Positions 11,304 through 23,695 of a stretch of DNA of 64,000 nucleotides are shown piece after piece. A program made the position numbers and the translations under genes. The notes below the pieces were generated by a model. That model ran no database searches, was not told where the DNA came from, and saw nothing but the letters and a program-made list of their open reading frames with translations. This stretch comes from Alloascoidea africana (Eukaryota; Ascomycota; Alloascoideomycetes; Alloascoideales; Alloascoideaceae). The stretch is taken from positions 62,001 through 126,000 of the forward strand of contig JAKTTT010000061.1 in assembly GCA_030581615.1 (NCBI GenBank), written 5' to 3'. How positions within the stretch are numbered: position 1 is the stretch's first letter; the number at the start of each line of letters is the position of its first letter.

Positions 11304-14193
11304 ATGTTTCGAAGGAGATACGAGTCCCCAGAATGTTTAAAAGGGTTTAAAAACTACTTCAAAAATTTTGCAGTCGAGAAAGTATTTCCATCATTTATCA
11401 CCTTTCATTGTAAGTGTTTTGCTTGAAGTTCGTATTCCACTTGTTTCTGCTCACTGACTGACATGGGTTTGATCCAGATGTCTACATCATTTCCGCCGCT
11501 TTTCTTGGTTCTATTTTGACTTATCCGGTCAAAAATATAAGATACATAGATTGTCTATTTCTTTCTACAGGAGCAGCCACCCAGGCTGGTCTTAACACGT
11601 AAGTTCTTACAAGACTTTCGGAGGGCAAGACTTCTAACCTTTACAAAGAGTTGACTTGAACAAACTAAGCCTATGGCAACAGATAGCGCTATATATTATC
11701 TGCATGTGCACAACTCCCATTTTCATCCATACGGGTGTGGTTATCATGAGACTGTATATTTTTGAAAAGCACTTTGATGACATAAAGCAGAGGTCAAGAC
11801 AACAGCATAAGATGAGACGAACAACCACCCTTGCAGCACGAACTTTGACTAATGATAAAACATTCGAGGTAACAGGAATGGAAAACGGACTTACAGAACA
11901 TTTGGGTCCAATGGTCTCTACGTCCTTCTCTGGAGTAAAACACAATGGCACCACTGGGGTACTTTCTAAAGATTCCAGCGTAAATGATCTGATTAACCCC
12001 CCTCTGTCGAAGGATATCAAATTTGCAGATCTTCCAAGCCCCAGAAAAGGAAATAGGGACATCGATCCAAGAGATATGTTAAGGTCTATTTCCATGATGC
12101 AGAGGAATAGAAGAGCAAGTTTGGATAATGTGGAAAAGGGCCAGGCTCTGGTCTTAAAGGGACCCCAGGAACAAGATCTAGAGTTAGAACAAGAAAAAAG
12201 AAGCCGTAATAGCACCGCCTTGCCAGATAATTTTGAAAGACCAAGCTCCATTATGTTTGACAATATAGAAACAAAAGAACAAAAGTCCGTCTCAACACAA
12301 CGTCCGACTTCACAGCGCTCAACTATCTCTTCCACCTCATTATCGCCATCAAATTCGGATAAAGGGTCTCTAGATGAACTGAAGGAAAAAAACACACTTT
12401 CGCGGGCTCGAACAAATTTGGTTCAGTCCTCCAACCCACCAGAAACAAAAGGAATTGAGCTTACTAAAAGATCAAACACAATTGACGTAGATCCCAGCCA
12501 CAAGGGCTTCTTTTCTAACAAATTTCGAAATACACCGACACTAGAACGCTTTGCAAAACACAGGCCACGCTATTCACGTAGGAGCTCAACAGCACAGAGT
12601 GCATCTGGCATTTCTGTGACCTCTTCAATTCGTTCTGGACACAAACTGACTCACCAAATCAGCGGGAATTACCTCTCGTGGACTCCTGCAATTGGTAGGA
12701 ATTCCACGTTTTATGATCTTTCAGATGTACAGAAGGATGAGCTAGGAGGTGTTGAATACAGGGCAGTCAAGCTACTAGTCAAGCTCCTGTTGGGCTATTA
12801 CATCGGTTTCCACCTGCTTGCAATAGTGTGTTTAACTCCTTGGATTATTGAAATGAAATGGTACGAATCATACGTACAATCAAAGGGAATTGAGCCCACC
12901 TGGTGGAGTTTCTTCACCTCCATGTCCATGTTCAACGATCTGGGGTTTACCCTTACGCCAGATTCTATGAATAGTTTCAACAAATCTATATTTGTGCTCC
13001 TTATAGGAGCTTTTCTAATCATCATTGGAAATACTGGGTTTCCTTGTTTACTGAGGTTTATCATATGGATCTCTTTTAAATTTGCTCGAGATTTGTCACA
13101 GCTCAAGGAAAGTCTGGGGTTTTTGCTTGACCATCCAAGAAGATGTTTTACTCTTCTTTTCCCTTCAAACGCCACTTGGTGGCTGTTTTTTATACTGGTT
13201 GCTATGAATACCATTGATTTAGTCTTGTTCATTATCCTGGACTTTCACAATGATGTTTTGAAACCAATTAGTCCTGGTTATCGCGTTCTGGATGGCTTTT
13301 TTCAGGCCGTTTCTACTCGTACAGCCGGCCTTTCAGTTGTTGACCTGTCTCAGCTTCATCCTGCTATCCAGGTGAGTTACATGTTGATGATGTATGTGTC
13401 TATTTTGCCCCTGGCAATCAGTATTCGAAGGACCAATGTCTACGAAGAACAATCTCTTGGTGTCTATCACAATGAAGACGAGGACCTTTCAGATAGCGCA
13501 AAGGCAAAATCATACATTGCTTCTCATCTCAGAAGACAACTTTCCTTCGATTTATGGTATCTATTTCTCGGTCTCTTTATCATTTGTCTCGCAGAAGGAG
13601 GGAGATTAAAGGACCCGAAAGATCCTGGAGTTAATGTGTTTGCGATACTGTTTGAAATTGTCAGTGCCTATGGTACTGTTGGTCTGAGTCTAGGATATCC
13701 TGGAATAACTGTTTCTCTTTCTGGGGAGCTGTCGACATTGTCTAAGCTTGTAATGGTAGCTATGATGATAAGAGGTAGGCATAGAGGTCTTCCGTATTCG
13801 TTGGATCGAGCTGTAATGCTTCCGACAGAAAAGATGAAGTTGCGAGATGAAGCACAGGAACAGGCATCGCATGGAGTCCATAGACTGCAACGGATTCAAG
13901 GCCATGTTCCTACACTGGATGAGTTACAGGCAATCCATCCTCAGAAGAAGTCGTTAATGCAAAGAACTCGGAGCTCTCTTTTACGAAACATTCGGGGAGT
14001 CACGACAATTGATGCAAAGGCAACATCTTTGAAATCGTATGGGCCAGCTTTGACCAGCGATTCTTACGCTGCCGGACTTTACAATCAACGGCCTGAAGAG
14101 GGCAGTTTCCTTGGTTCAAAACAATATGAACTGCACTCTTATCCTTCTAGAAAGAGAAGGCGAAATTCCGAAAGGAGTAATATGGGTATTTGA
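11304..14193 (+). CDS. TRK1: Trk-type high-affinity potassium transporter
   Basis: Plasma-membrane K+ uptake protein of the Trk/HKT superfamily with four M1-P-M2 motifs. Three exons: 11304-11409, 11478-11598 and 11649-14193 (introns of 68 and 50 nt), about 923 residues. The splices restore the first pore: FLSTGAATQAGLNTVDLN, with the filter glycine. The other filter segments are FNDLGFTLTPDSMNSF, STRTAGLSVVDLS and YGTVGLSLGYPG. Between the first and second motif is a long hydrophilic S/T/R-rich loop (about residues 120-410), as in yeast Trk1. The C-terminal MIRGRHRGLPYSLDRAV is the family signature after the last membrane segment. Start chosen at 11304 because the frame then gives the conserved first membrane helix HYVYIISAAFLGSILTYP across intron 1. 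Confidence 0.95.
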
Positions 14194-14961
14194 GTGTGAT
14201 TTCTTCCTAGATAGACAATTGTCATATACGTTATTTGCTTTTTGGGAATTAAACTGATTTAAGCTTTGTAACCGATTCCGTAAGGGATGTGATCCTGTTG
14301 ATGTCCGAGCGGATTTCACGTACAAATCGTGTAATACCGGGCAGATACATCTGTTTAGTTCCTAGGCAGAATGCCATTGATGGTCAAGGACACACTTGAG
14401 TCAACTAGAAAAAGCAAGCATTAAAAGCCAAGCATGAAACACTGGTTGGTTCTTAGATATCATTTCAAGTACCTTTACTTTTATTGTACCAGTGTTAGCT
14501 TAGTTATGATCCTTATAGAAAACTTGACCCTCACTTTGTCTTATGTTTGTTTCGGAAGTTTTCAGGAGGCCAAGCATGCGTCATGGAACAGAATACAAAG
14601 TTAATTTCAGAATGCAGGATCCTTGTATATAGACTACCAAAACATTTGCGAAATCTTTAATATTTTTGATGGTATTTGAATATAATTGCGGTAAACACAG
14701 AATCCGAAGGTGAAACCATATGATTGTTCAGTGAGGGTGCCCCAAAGGCTAACAACAAAGTTTAGTTCAACATGATATTGTGCCTATAGTAATAGAGCGA
14801 GGATGAAAAAAAGAAAAAAAAGTATTCACCACAAGAAGTGGAAAGTTTTTTGGAAAACTCCAGCAGGGCTATTTTCAACTGGTTCATTGGTATTCCGAAC
14901 ACCATAACAAAATACACAATATATCAAATTTTTTGTCTAACGAAAAACAAAACGTCTCTAT
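14194..14961. other. Convergent intergenic region, no gene seen
   Basis: 770 nt of AT-rich sequence between two stop codons (TRK1 + and the 14962-15819 gene -). No RNA gene, repeat or coding signal recognised. Confidence 0.5.
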
Positions 14962-15819
14962 CTATTGTTCCAAATCATACTGCATAGTCATAACGTTACT
15001 TGGTAGCATGGAAGAGCTGCGATAGCTTTCAAATATCTTACGGGAACCAGAACCAGGGGTTTCGTTTCCAGTATGTTCATAGCCACTTCCTCCAGAAGTT
15101 TTGCTTGAACCTGATGACCTTTTTTCGCTTGAGGTAGAGCTCGAGTTTGTTGTATTTTCCAACCAAGAGCCAGAGCAGCTAGAAGCCCCGGCCGGTGTGA
15201 ATGGGCTTACACTTGAAAATGGGGAGGATGAAACAGATGAGTACTCCACGCTCGTACCTGGAAAGTTTCCATAAGAAAAGCGAACGCCGTCATTTGACTT
15301 CTCAGAGGAGGCTTTTGTTGATTGTGGCAACTCCCCAACTTGGTTCTTATCCTTTTGCTTAGTTTCTAGTTCTAGCCTTAGCCGTCGTTTTTGTGCCTGC
15401 CGTAGTCGTCTGGATCTGATTTGTTTATCTTCTTCTGAGCTCTCATCTTCATCATCGTGATAGACCTGCATGTCATCATCGTCATCAGTTCGCAATGACC
15501 CCAAGGATAGTAACCTTTGCCGAGAAGACATTCTTCTACCCTCTTTATTCCCTACCCTGACCTCATCGTGATCACTTTCATGAATCATTTGACTACTATT
15601 GCTCTTGGTATCTGAATCCCGACTTGCCGATCTGTGCAGGCGAAAAGAGTGAGAAGGTTTCAAAGAATTCAACGTCTGAAGTGGCGATTTTTTGGATTTA
15701 TGATTATTCTTTATGGCAGCTGACTCCTGGCGATTAACTGTTTTGTTGCTCAGGGCGTTATGCTTTGAATTAACCGAGCCCTTCTTCTGGGCAGGGGGAA
15801 AAGGCGCTATTATTGGCAT
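14962..15819 (-). CDS. Unrecognised low-complexity protein, S/D/R-rich
   Basis: An open frame of 285 codons from the ATG at 15819 (MPIIAPFPPAQKKGSV). The frame extends upstream to 16017, but that part reads as a run of hydrophobic and basic residues and is probably leader. The protein is basic at the N-terminus (many K/S/N/H), then has an acidic stretch (DDDDDMQVYHDDEDESSEEDK) followed at once by an arginine-rich helix (RSRRLRQAQKRRLRLELE), and a C-terminal half rich in S, T and G. No domain is recognisable. The acidic/basic pairing suggests an intrinsically disordered nuclear or regulatory protein, but this is inference. Coding is supported by frame length and composition only. Confidence 0.55.
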   Translation of the reverse strand: MPIIAPFPPAQKKGSVNSKHNALSNKTVNRQESAAIKNNHKSKKSPLQTLNSLKPSHSFRLHRSASRDSDTKSNSSQMIHESDHDEVRVGNKEGRRMSSRQRLLSLGSLRTDDDDDMQVYHDDEDESSEEDKQIRSRRLRQAQKRRLRLELETKQKDKNQVGELPQSTKASSEKSNDGVRFSYGNFPGTSVEYSSVSSSPFSSVSPFTPAGASSCSGSWLENTTNSSSTSSEKRSSGSSKTSGGSGYEHTGNETPGSGSRKIFESYRSSSMLPSNVMTMQYDLEQ

Positions 15820-17950
15820 TGAGCTTGTATGAGTATCAAGAATATGGATATTTAGCCTATATCGAGCTATTATAATGAGAACATGAGATTTTTTCGTAGA
15901 TTGGTGAAACAGGAAACCAAGAAATAGAAGAAGACCAAAAGAAAAGCCAGGTCTAGAAATTATAATGTAGACTGACGATGCTGCAAGAGCATCGCGCTTA
16001 TGCATATATATGCACATTGCTATTTAGGGGTGTCGGCATCCCCATGTGGCGAGACCGGGTAAACAGGAGGACTAGAACGCCTTGAGCGAGACATCCACGG
16101 CTGGGTACTGTGTCTCTTATGAGGCAGGCACCAGTGAGAGCTGTGGCCCTGAAGTCTATACGACAGGAGGATATGAAACTTACAGTCTTGCTGTTGTCCT
16201 TCTGTGCACAGTCAGATCTGGGTTGGAGTGTACAGATGAATTCTTCGTGTCTTTTAACGGTTGGCTATGCCCGTGGTATCAATGTAGTCAGATTATGCCT
16301 AGTTTTTTGAAAAAAATTCTGGCGGGAAAAGGTTACAAGATTAAAAGTAATATTCTGTTATCCATGGCACGGCACACCAAAATTTATGGACACAAGATAA
16401 AATGTCAGAGGTTAGCCAGTGCGCAGTTGCTTTTTTGACCATATGAAAGGTGCGTATCTGTTGTATGCACTACACCGCTCCATTATTTTAGATAGTCTCT
16501 CCCCGCTGTAACAAGAGATCTCTATACTGTGATAAATGTTGATTCATCACTTTTGTTTTATGTCTAATGAAGGCGACAGAAGTTATTGAACATTATCAAT
16601 AATAGTTGCACAGGGTTCCTCAGAGTGGTCAATTGTGTGAGATGGCTGAGCTATTATTGCCTTCAGTAGTCATGTTCATTCCGAGGCAAGAATTTGCTGA
16701 CATGAATATTGAATAACAAGCATCCCAATCGTTGCTAACCGAATTATCCTGTACTGTTGGAAAATGAATTGAATCTTTGTTGGTTGTAAGTCAATGCTTG
16801 TAGTTTGGGAATTCCAGGTCTGAAGATTTAGCCTATCTGTCAGATTTTGGTCATGCTTTGAACACTTGTCATAGGTAAAGGCGCGTTGCACTCTACTTAA
16901 TCCCATCATATTGTGAGTGCTCCTTTGGACATGATACAGCCCATTCCGTCAAATGATAAGCTTCCGTATTATTTAATGACAAGAAAGATTCCAAAAATTT
17001 GTAACCTGCAATTGCATCAAGCATAACTTGCAGCTGAATGAGGCTATTGTTTGGTAATAACACTGGATCCGATTTGTGGGAAAAGTACAGAGTAAGATGC
17101 CACCCAGAAAAAAGAGTGGTCACAAACAAAAAGCAGTGTGTCCGACTTGTTAATAACCAAGAAGTTCAATATGCTGTGGTTTCAGATGCTCTGACCTTCT
17201 ACATACATAATCTGTTACAACGGTTTAGTCAAAGTACTCCTGCTCTTTAAACAGCAGACAATACATTGGGGTAAGTGGAGAAATGAGAATAACCAATGTG
17301 AAACTCAATTGCAACAAACTTGACGCAGGATATACAAGATGAAAGTTGCTGAAGAGCTTTTATTGTTGCTTCTCAAAAGAAAGGTTGGCTAGGAGAATCA
17401 TCAACTAAAGTGTGGAAGTATTTGTCAAGATGATCAAGTTGAATAGGTTCCCAGCCATTTCCTTAATTTTTCCACTCTTGATAGGTTCAGAAGTAGGACA
17501 GAGCCTTTTATTCATTGTACCCTGCTTAGCATTAACCTTCATTTACTATTGGCTCAACACTGCCCATGTACAACGACCAAGTATTTTAAACAGCCAATGG
17601 TTCTAATCATTGAACTGAATAGTTAGTTCATTTGTGATCAACAAATTGTTAAACAATACTTCTCTCTGCTGTCATACCACTACTATTTTAATATCATAGT
17701 TTCTCCTTTTATTCTTTGCGGGATTGACAAGTGCAGTCTTTTCAAGAAATAGAACAACATTGTCAATGTTTACTAACAATGCAGAAGCAAATAAACATTC
17801 TGTAGAAAGTCACAAAAGATATCCTAGTAATTGAATTTCAAATGCTCACTTAATGTACGTGAATTTACCTCTCATGAAAAATCGTTTTTTCTAAATGTCA
17901 TTATTGTTAAATAGTTTCAAAGTAAATAGATACAAAGATAGTCTATCTTG
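15820..17950. other. Gene-poor interval, nothing recognised
   Basis: About 2.1 kb of AT-rich sequence with only short, overlapping open frames on both strands and no protein-like composition. The left end is the promoter of the 14962-15819 gene. No tRNA A/B-box pair, terminal repeat or RNA gene was found by eye. Confidence 0.45.
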
Positions 17951-17959
17951 ACGCTCCAA

Positions 17960-20420
17960 CTGTAACATCTAACATGGAGGTTGTGCCGAAACTCCTCCAT
18001 CTTTTCTTCACTCTCCTCGGATGGTTGGTAGTCAAACAAAACTATCAGGACCTTCCTCGAATTTGGCCCTCATCCACCAGGAGTGCGATTGAAGGGAAGA
18101 CACAACACTAACCCAACGTTATATTCCCAATTATCTCTTGGGCCAACTACTTTCAAAGATCTTCTAACCTCTATGGTAATTATCGTCCACTTCATCCCTC
18201 AACACATTTCTTACGGGATTTCGTCGACTCGTCAAATCATAACGCCATACACCAAAGTTTCGTAATTTCACGATTACTGCAGGGCTTCCGATTCCTGCAT
18301 AGTGTTTTTGCAGGACAACTGTTGACGGTGCGAGAAGGAGTATGATTCGCCGTTCTAGGCCATAGTCTACTTATTTACGCCAGACAAACGTGCAAACAGG
18401 GAAAGGAAAAGAAGGAATCTTCCCCTTAAGCGACGGTCAACCTCGCGCAATCCTTTCATTGGCAAGAGTCAGTTGAGACCATCTTTTACTCCGATCGAAA
18501 ACAGTTGACCAAAGCAGAAGAACAAGTCACAGCAGTCGAGATTTTCTACTACTTTCCATTAATAGAAGTACAAAATCTCAATAACAGAGTGGAAGTTTGG
18601 AACAACATCTGGAAGGAAGTTCGAAACAAAGAATTCCAACCCAGCAAGGTTTTACAAGCTCTATATTATCGACTGTAGGCAGCGATCAGATAGTCAAATT
18701 CCTTCAATGTCTTACAAAGCTCGCGTTATCACAACTCATGACTCTACAGCAATTCAGAAAGATGATTTTTAAAGAAAATCTTCATGGTGGAACTTTCGAG
18801 AAAATGTGTGTCGAAGCAAGGGAGAACAAGAAAACGTCCTGAACAACCCGGTAGTCAAACACGTCAAAGACGCTGAAGAATTATTGACCCTCATCGAAAA
18901 AACTCCTTACTTATGTTTTAGAGAAGCCACAATCTTCTTCGCTAGCCTTCTTGATAATGGACCTTCAAGGGACATGAAGTCATAAAGCGGTACATTTACG
19001 ATCACTCTACAGTAGACGTGAACGGACAAGAGTACGGATGATAACTGCAACGGGAATGACATTCTGTTTAGAGGAAACAAGAATAAAGTAAAAGATGGAA
19101 ACAAATAATTCAGATCAGAAAACATCGCAATTAATCATGCGAAATTTTAAAGGAATAAACCTACGATCCCAACAGTACTTCTCCAGCTCGAAAACGGACA
19201 CGAATTAACCGCGCTAGTCGATACAGCTTCCAAAAGTTTTGTCAGCAGAAATCTCTTAAAAGACTAAAAACAAAGATCCTGAGAACAATAGCAAAGTATT
19301 TACCCACACATTTGCTGTTCAAGACCTTGACGACAAGATTGGCTTGCAAGAAGACTTTTTTCACAAGTTTCAAATTAAAGTCGATTCTCTTCGAGAAGCG
19401 TATCATTTAATGGGATCAAAAGAAAACAAGACAGTCTCATCAAACAATGTATGTTACCCCATATATATCAAGGAGAGGTCACCTTGGCTGATCTTAGCGA
19501 GTTCGACTACCATATACAGCAACCGTTTAATACAATAAAGCCAAGGCCATTAATCTCAGAGTAACAACAGTAACATGTAATAGTTTCTAGAATAGAATTT
19601 TCTTTGTTTTTAAAATAAGCAAAGAGTCGCATTTTAAACACACGCTAATCTTCATCATCCTTGATGCAGAGAAAAAGCAAAACCAGAGCTCAATTATTTA
19701 AGGCATTCTGTTCCAGGAATAGGAGAGGATGGAGTACACCCACCAGAGTAGAAAAATCATCCACTATGACAACCTATCGTAAAAACTGGCATCAAATAAA
19801 GACCAGAATGCACGGCGTTTGAATTTCGGAAGTTGTGATAGCATAAGGATACCAAAACGAGCGGCCAGTAATAGGGAAAAACTGAAAAAGAAATGCAAAA
19901 AGGTTGCAGTATTATAGTTTCTCGCTCTCAGGCGACTCAGATTTTACTGGAGAGTGAAAGCCAAATAAATTGCTTAGGTTCGCATAGAAAGCTCTACTCT
20001 CTTCAAGGAAGTGAAGTGGTAGTCCAGTGGGACATATAAACAGAGACCAAATTACGAAAATTATGATTACGAGAAACTAATCCAACCGCCTGATATGAAA
20101 CTTGTTGTTCATCACATCATCTTGGGATATATAGTATCCACCAGGTGGAGTCTAGAATTCCACTTACCCGAAATGATTCACCCATCACTAAACGCCAACA
20201 ATGCCTTTGCTCTAACTATCTCTTTAGACTCTGGCAGAGGGATATCTATGAAATAGTAGCGATTATTCCAACAGAGACAAACAAAATGAGCTAATCATTT
20301 CAGTAATCACTGATCTATCGTTCTTCTGAAGAAGCATAGCACAACTCCGGAGACTGTGCTTCCACAAACTATAAAGACCAATATTCTCTACTAGAATAGT
20401 CGATCAAAATGTTAATAAAT
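17960..20420 (+). mobile_element. Decayed LTR retrotransposon remnant, Ty3/gypsy-like (fossil)
   Basis: A fossil element with many breaks. A short stretch at about 19165-19266 reads as a retropepsin-type protease with an ALVDTAS active-site signature in the usual hydrophobic setting. Upstream sequence (about 18450-18900) is gag-like in composition (Q/E/K-rich) and downstream sequence to about 20400 has pol-like composition but no clear reverse-transcriptase or integrase motif. I saw no intact terminal repeats, so the ends are approximate. The decay suggests an old insertion, not active. Family assignment (Ty3/gypsy over Ty1/copia) rests on the protease style and gene order and is tentative. 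Confidence 0.4.
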
Positions 20421-20801
20421 TCAATCAACATTTTATCTGTTCTTATCGTGAAAAGTCAACATCTGGTCCTCGCAAGTTCAGCACTCCAGGCCGGCGTATA
20501 TTTCAGAATACACGAGTAAAAGCAAGTACGCACTCCTGGCTTAATGAAAATTATCACACTAGAACACAAAGGTCTCCAGTCTGCTGAGTGCTTGCGTACG
20601 ACTATAGAAGGAATTGGTTGAAAATTGATTGTGAAGTTATAGTGCGAACAATAAAAACGAACAGTTAAGGTTCCTCTTTGTTGAGGTATGACACATTTGC
20701 TAGTATTTGATGACTCCAATGCCAAAGACGCTATTGTCCGATCTCTCGCATTAGAACCTATTAGTTGTCCACAGTTTGCTAACTTTACCAGAGCAAAAGA
20801 A

Positions 20802-23384
20802 ATGACTTCAATATCAAAGGATAAATTTTTGCCTGCCAAGGAACAGTCCAACTTTAGAACCTGCTTGAAGCTTTATGAAGCAAAAAAGTACAAGAAGGCT
20901 CTAAAATTAGCCGAAGGGATACTGAAGAAGCACCCCAAGCATGGTGAAACTTTAGCGCTCAAAGGCCTTCTATTGTATAACGATGACCGTAAGGAGGAAG
21001 CCGATTCCTACATCGAAAAAGGCATCGCAAACGATCCTACCAGTTCCATTGGCCACCATATTGCTGGCATTTACAAAAGAGCCGAGAGGTTGTACGAGGA
21101 TGCGTACAAGCACGATTCATTGGCTCTAAAATATGACCCCCATAACGTGAATGTTTTACGGGACATTGCTATTCTGGAGGTTCACCTCAGAAAGTACGAT
21201 AATCTTGTCAAGTCTCGCGTTCAACAACTTCAAGATCAACCGGGTTATAGGCAAAACTGGACAGCCTTAGCAATTGCACATCATCTCAATGGGGATTATG
21301 CGCTTGCCGAGAAGACTCTTTCAAGATTTGAAGAAGCTTTAAAAGGAGAATTGTCCGAAGCTGAAAAATTCGAACATTCAGAATGCTTACTGTACAAGAA
21401 CTTGATTATCTATGAAAGTGGAGATATCGAAAGAGCACTCAAAAACCTGGAAGAATCCGAGAAGAGCATTTCTGATAAGCTCAGTGTAGAAGAATATCGA
21501 GCACAGTACCTCTTAGACCTGAAAAGAAACAAGGAAGCCGAGACAGTCATCCGGGGGTTGATTAAAAGAAATCCTGACAACAACGAGTACTACACGCTCC
21601 TCATAAAATCGCTTGAAATTCCATTGTCCGATAAGAAAACCCGTGCTGCACTGTTCAAAAAGTTTCAGAACTTTTATCCTCGAAGTGATGTACCACAATA
21701 CATTCCTCTCACATTTATAGATGATGAGGCAGATTTCATGAGCGCAGCGTCCGATTATATTTTGAAGCAATTGAAAAGAGGCGTCCCCTCTTTATTTTTG
21801 AAAATCAAGCCTTTGTACGATGCTTCTTGGAGACGTCAGCTTATTGAGAAGATTGTTTTGGATTTTTTCAACAGCTTGAACGCTGAAAGGAATTCTCCAA
21901 CAAATGACGCAACCCATACTGAATCAACACCCACCACTTGGGCATGGACTTGCTATTTTCTTGCACAGCATTATACATATCTCGAAGATCTTGACCTTGC
22001 TTTGGACTACGTCAACCGTGCTTTGGAACACACTCCAACTTTGGTAGAATTGCATATTTCTAAGGCACGAATCGTGAAGCATTTGGGCGATTTTGTTGGG
22101 GCCAGCAAGATTATGAATTATGCTCGGGAGCTGGACCTTCAGGATAGATTTGTTAATTCAAAGGCCGGCAAGTACTATTTGCGGGCAGACAATATTGACA
22201 AAGCTGTAGAAGTCGTCAGCCTTTTCACACGGAATGATAAGGCTGGCAAGGGTGTTCAGGATCTACAGGACATGCAGGCAAGCTGGTTTCTTCTTGAGTT
22301 GGCAGATGCTTACTCTAGGAAAGGTGAAACTGGACTAGCTTTGAAGCGTTACCTTGGCGTTGTCCAGATCTTTACTACCGAATATTATCAGGATCAGTTT
22401 GATTTTCATTCCTACTGCTTGAGAAGGGGAACGGCTCGAGAATACGTTAAAATGCTGAAATGGGAAGACTCATTGTACAAGAGTCCTGTATTTATTCGAG
22501 CCGCAAAAGGTGCTATAGATATTTATTTACACCTCTTTGCCCAACAAGAAAGCAATGGGGTCGACTCTAAGGAAGAAAGCGTTGATAATGAGTTCAGCGA
22601 ACTTATCAAAAATGCTAAAGATGAATCTACAAAGAGGAAGCTGATACGAAAAGCAAAACAAAAGAAAGCCAAAGAATTGAAGAAGAAACAAAATGAAGCG
22701 GAAAAGATTAGCAAGGGTGGCGATCCTGACCCACAGGGGAAAACGCTGCTGGCTACCAAAAATCCTCTGGAGGAGGCAAGCAAACTGTGGAGCATTTTTG
22801 AAGCTGAGGCACCTGATAATCTTTTAACGTGGAAGCTTGGTTTTGAGATTTACTTGGCCCAAAAGAAGTACATTTTGGCTCTCAAAGCTTTGAACAAAAT
22901 CAGAGCCATTGACGAAAAGAATTTTTTTGTTTTTGTTGGCATTGTCAAGTTGAAACTGGCGATTTCCAAAGATGGCGCACTACAAGCGCCAGTGAAAACC
23001 ATTGTTTCTCGCTCTTTACACGCTTCATACCCAAGGAGCGAGACTGACAAACTAATTGAGTTTTTGAATGAAAATTTAGATTCAACTAACACAGAAAGCA
23101 TTTTGGGTTGGTGTGAAGGCACAGCTGTTCTGATAAAAGAGGATGAACGAGTACAGAACAGGGCGGAAGATTTAAAGCAAGAGGTTTTCAAAAAGCTAAA
23201 ATCGATTGTTGCAATTAAAGCCACAACGTTTTTACAGTTTAGTGTTGGAGTAGATCTTTTGGAGAAGCTAGATAGCAGATTATCTGGCGATTTGAAGGAG
23301 GTTGGATCAAAGAGGTGGTCATTCACTGAGAAAGTAGCCGAAGATCAAAATGAAGGGATGAGCGATACTGTACAAGAACATTGA
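20802..23384 (+). CDS. NAT1: NatA N-terminal acetyltransferase auxiliary subunit
   Basis: Nat1/Naa15 is the ribosome-anchoring TPR scaffold of NatA, which with catalytic Ard1 acetylates N-termini of nascent proteins. 860 residues, near the yeast size of 854. The N-terminus FLPAKEQSNFRTCLKLYEAK followed by KKALKLAEGILKKHPKHGET matches the conserved Naa15 opening. TPR-like helical pairs follow for most of the length (for example YNDDRKEEADSYIEKGI, YIALAHHLNGDY-type units, LALDYVNRALEHTPTLVELH). A lysine-rich segment (KRKLIRKAKQKKAKELKKKQ) near residue 640 is the basic region seen in the family. Start at 20802 was chosen because the conserved sequence begins right after it; the frame is open back to 20688, but those 38 codons show no family resemblance. 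Confidence 0.93.
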   Translation: MTSISKDKFLPAKEQSNFRTCLKLYEAKKYKKALKLAEGILKKHPKHGETLALKGLLLYNDDRKEEADSYIEKGIANDPTSSIGHHIAGIYKRAERLYEDAYKHDSLALKYDPHNVNVLRDIAILEVHLRKYDNLVKSRVQQLQDQPGYRQNWTALAIAHHLNGDYALAEKTLSRFEEALKGELSEAEKFEHSECLLYKNLIIYESGDIERALKNLEESEKSISDKLSVEEYRAQYLLDLKRNKEAETVIRGLIKRNPDNNEYYTLLIKSLEIPLSDKKTRAALFKKFQNFYPRSDVPQYIPLTFIDDEADFMSAASDYILKQLKRGVPSLFLKIKPLYDASWRRQLIEKIVLDFFNSLNAERNSPTNDATHTESTPTTWAWTCYFLAQHYTYLEDLDLALDYVNRALEHTPTLVELHISKARIVKHLGDFVGASKIMNYARELDLQDRFVNSKAGKYYLRADNIDKAVEVVSLFTRNDKAGKGVQDLQDMQASWFLLELADAYSRKGETGLALKRYLGVVQIFTTEYYQDQFDFHSYCLRRGTAREYVKMLKWEDSLYKSPVFIRAAKGAIDIYLHLFAQQESNGVDSKEESVDNEFSELIKNAKDESTKRKLIRKAKQKKAKELKKKQNEAEKISKGGDPDPQGKTLLATKNPLEEASKLWSIFEAEAPDNLLTWKLGFEIYLAQKKYILALKALNKIRAIDEKNFFVFVGIVKLKLAISKDGALQAPVKTIVSRSLHASYPRSETDKLIEFLNENLDSTNTESILGWCEGTAVLIKEDERVQNRAEDLKQEVFKKLKSIVAIKATTFLQFSVGVDLLEKLDSRLSGDLKEVGSKRWSFTEKVAEDQNEGMSDTVQEH

Positions 23385-23695
23385 TCAAGAATCCAAATGA
23401 AAAAGTTCAAATAGTACAAAATAAGCAAAATAAAATGGCAAAAAAAGCACAAAAATGAAAGACAAGTTATAGAACTAATAAGACTATTTCTTCTAAGCCA
23501 TCCCTAAAGAAATCAAAAAATAGAAAGCCTACCTCTTAATGATGTTTATCCATTGTCCACCCATACTAAAGTATTTTGAGTTGTGTACCAGTAGTTGAGA
23601 TTGGAGCCTGTTACATTTTAGAGCTTTTCATTTCAAACAATAAAAACCAAAGAAAGGAAATAATACCAAGCATCTGAGAATTCTCTATCTATTCA
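23385..23695. other. Convergent intergenic region, no gene seen
   Basis: 311 nt, very A/T-rich, between the stop codons of NAT1 (+) and RTG1 (-). Likely 3' UTRs and polyadenylation signals only. Confidence 0.55.

Noticed and set aside
16082-16438. 118-codon + frame after the orphan gene promoter
   Set aside because: No ATG near the beginning, no family resemblance, overlaps other short frames.
20688-20801. 38-codon upstream extension of NAT1
   Set aside because: Family conservation begins after ATG 20802; the extension has no resemblance to Naa15.
20456-20851. 131-codon minus-strand frame overlapping the NAT1 5' end
   Set aside because: Overlaps the conserved NAT1 start on the other strand; no protein-like features.
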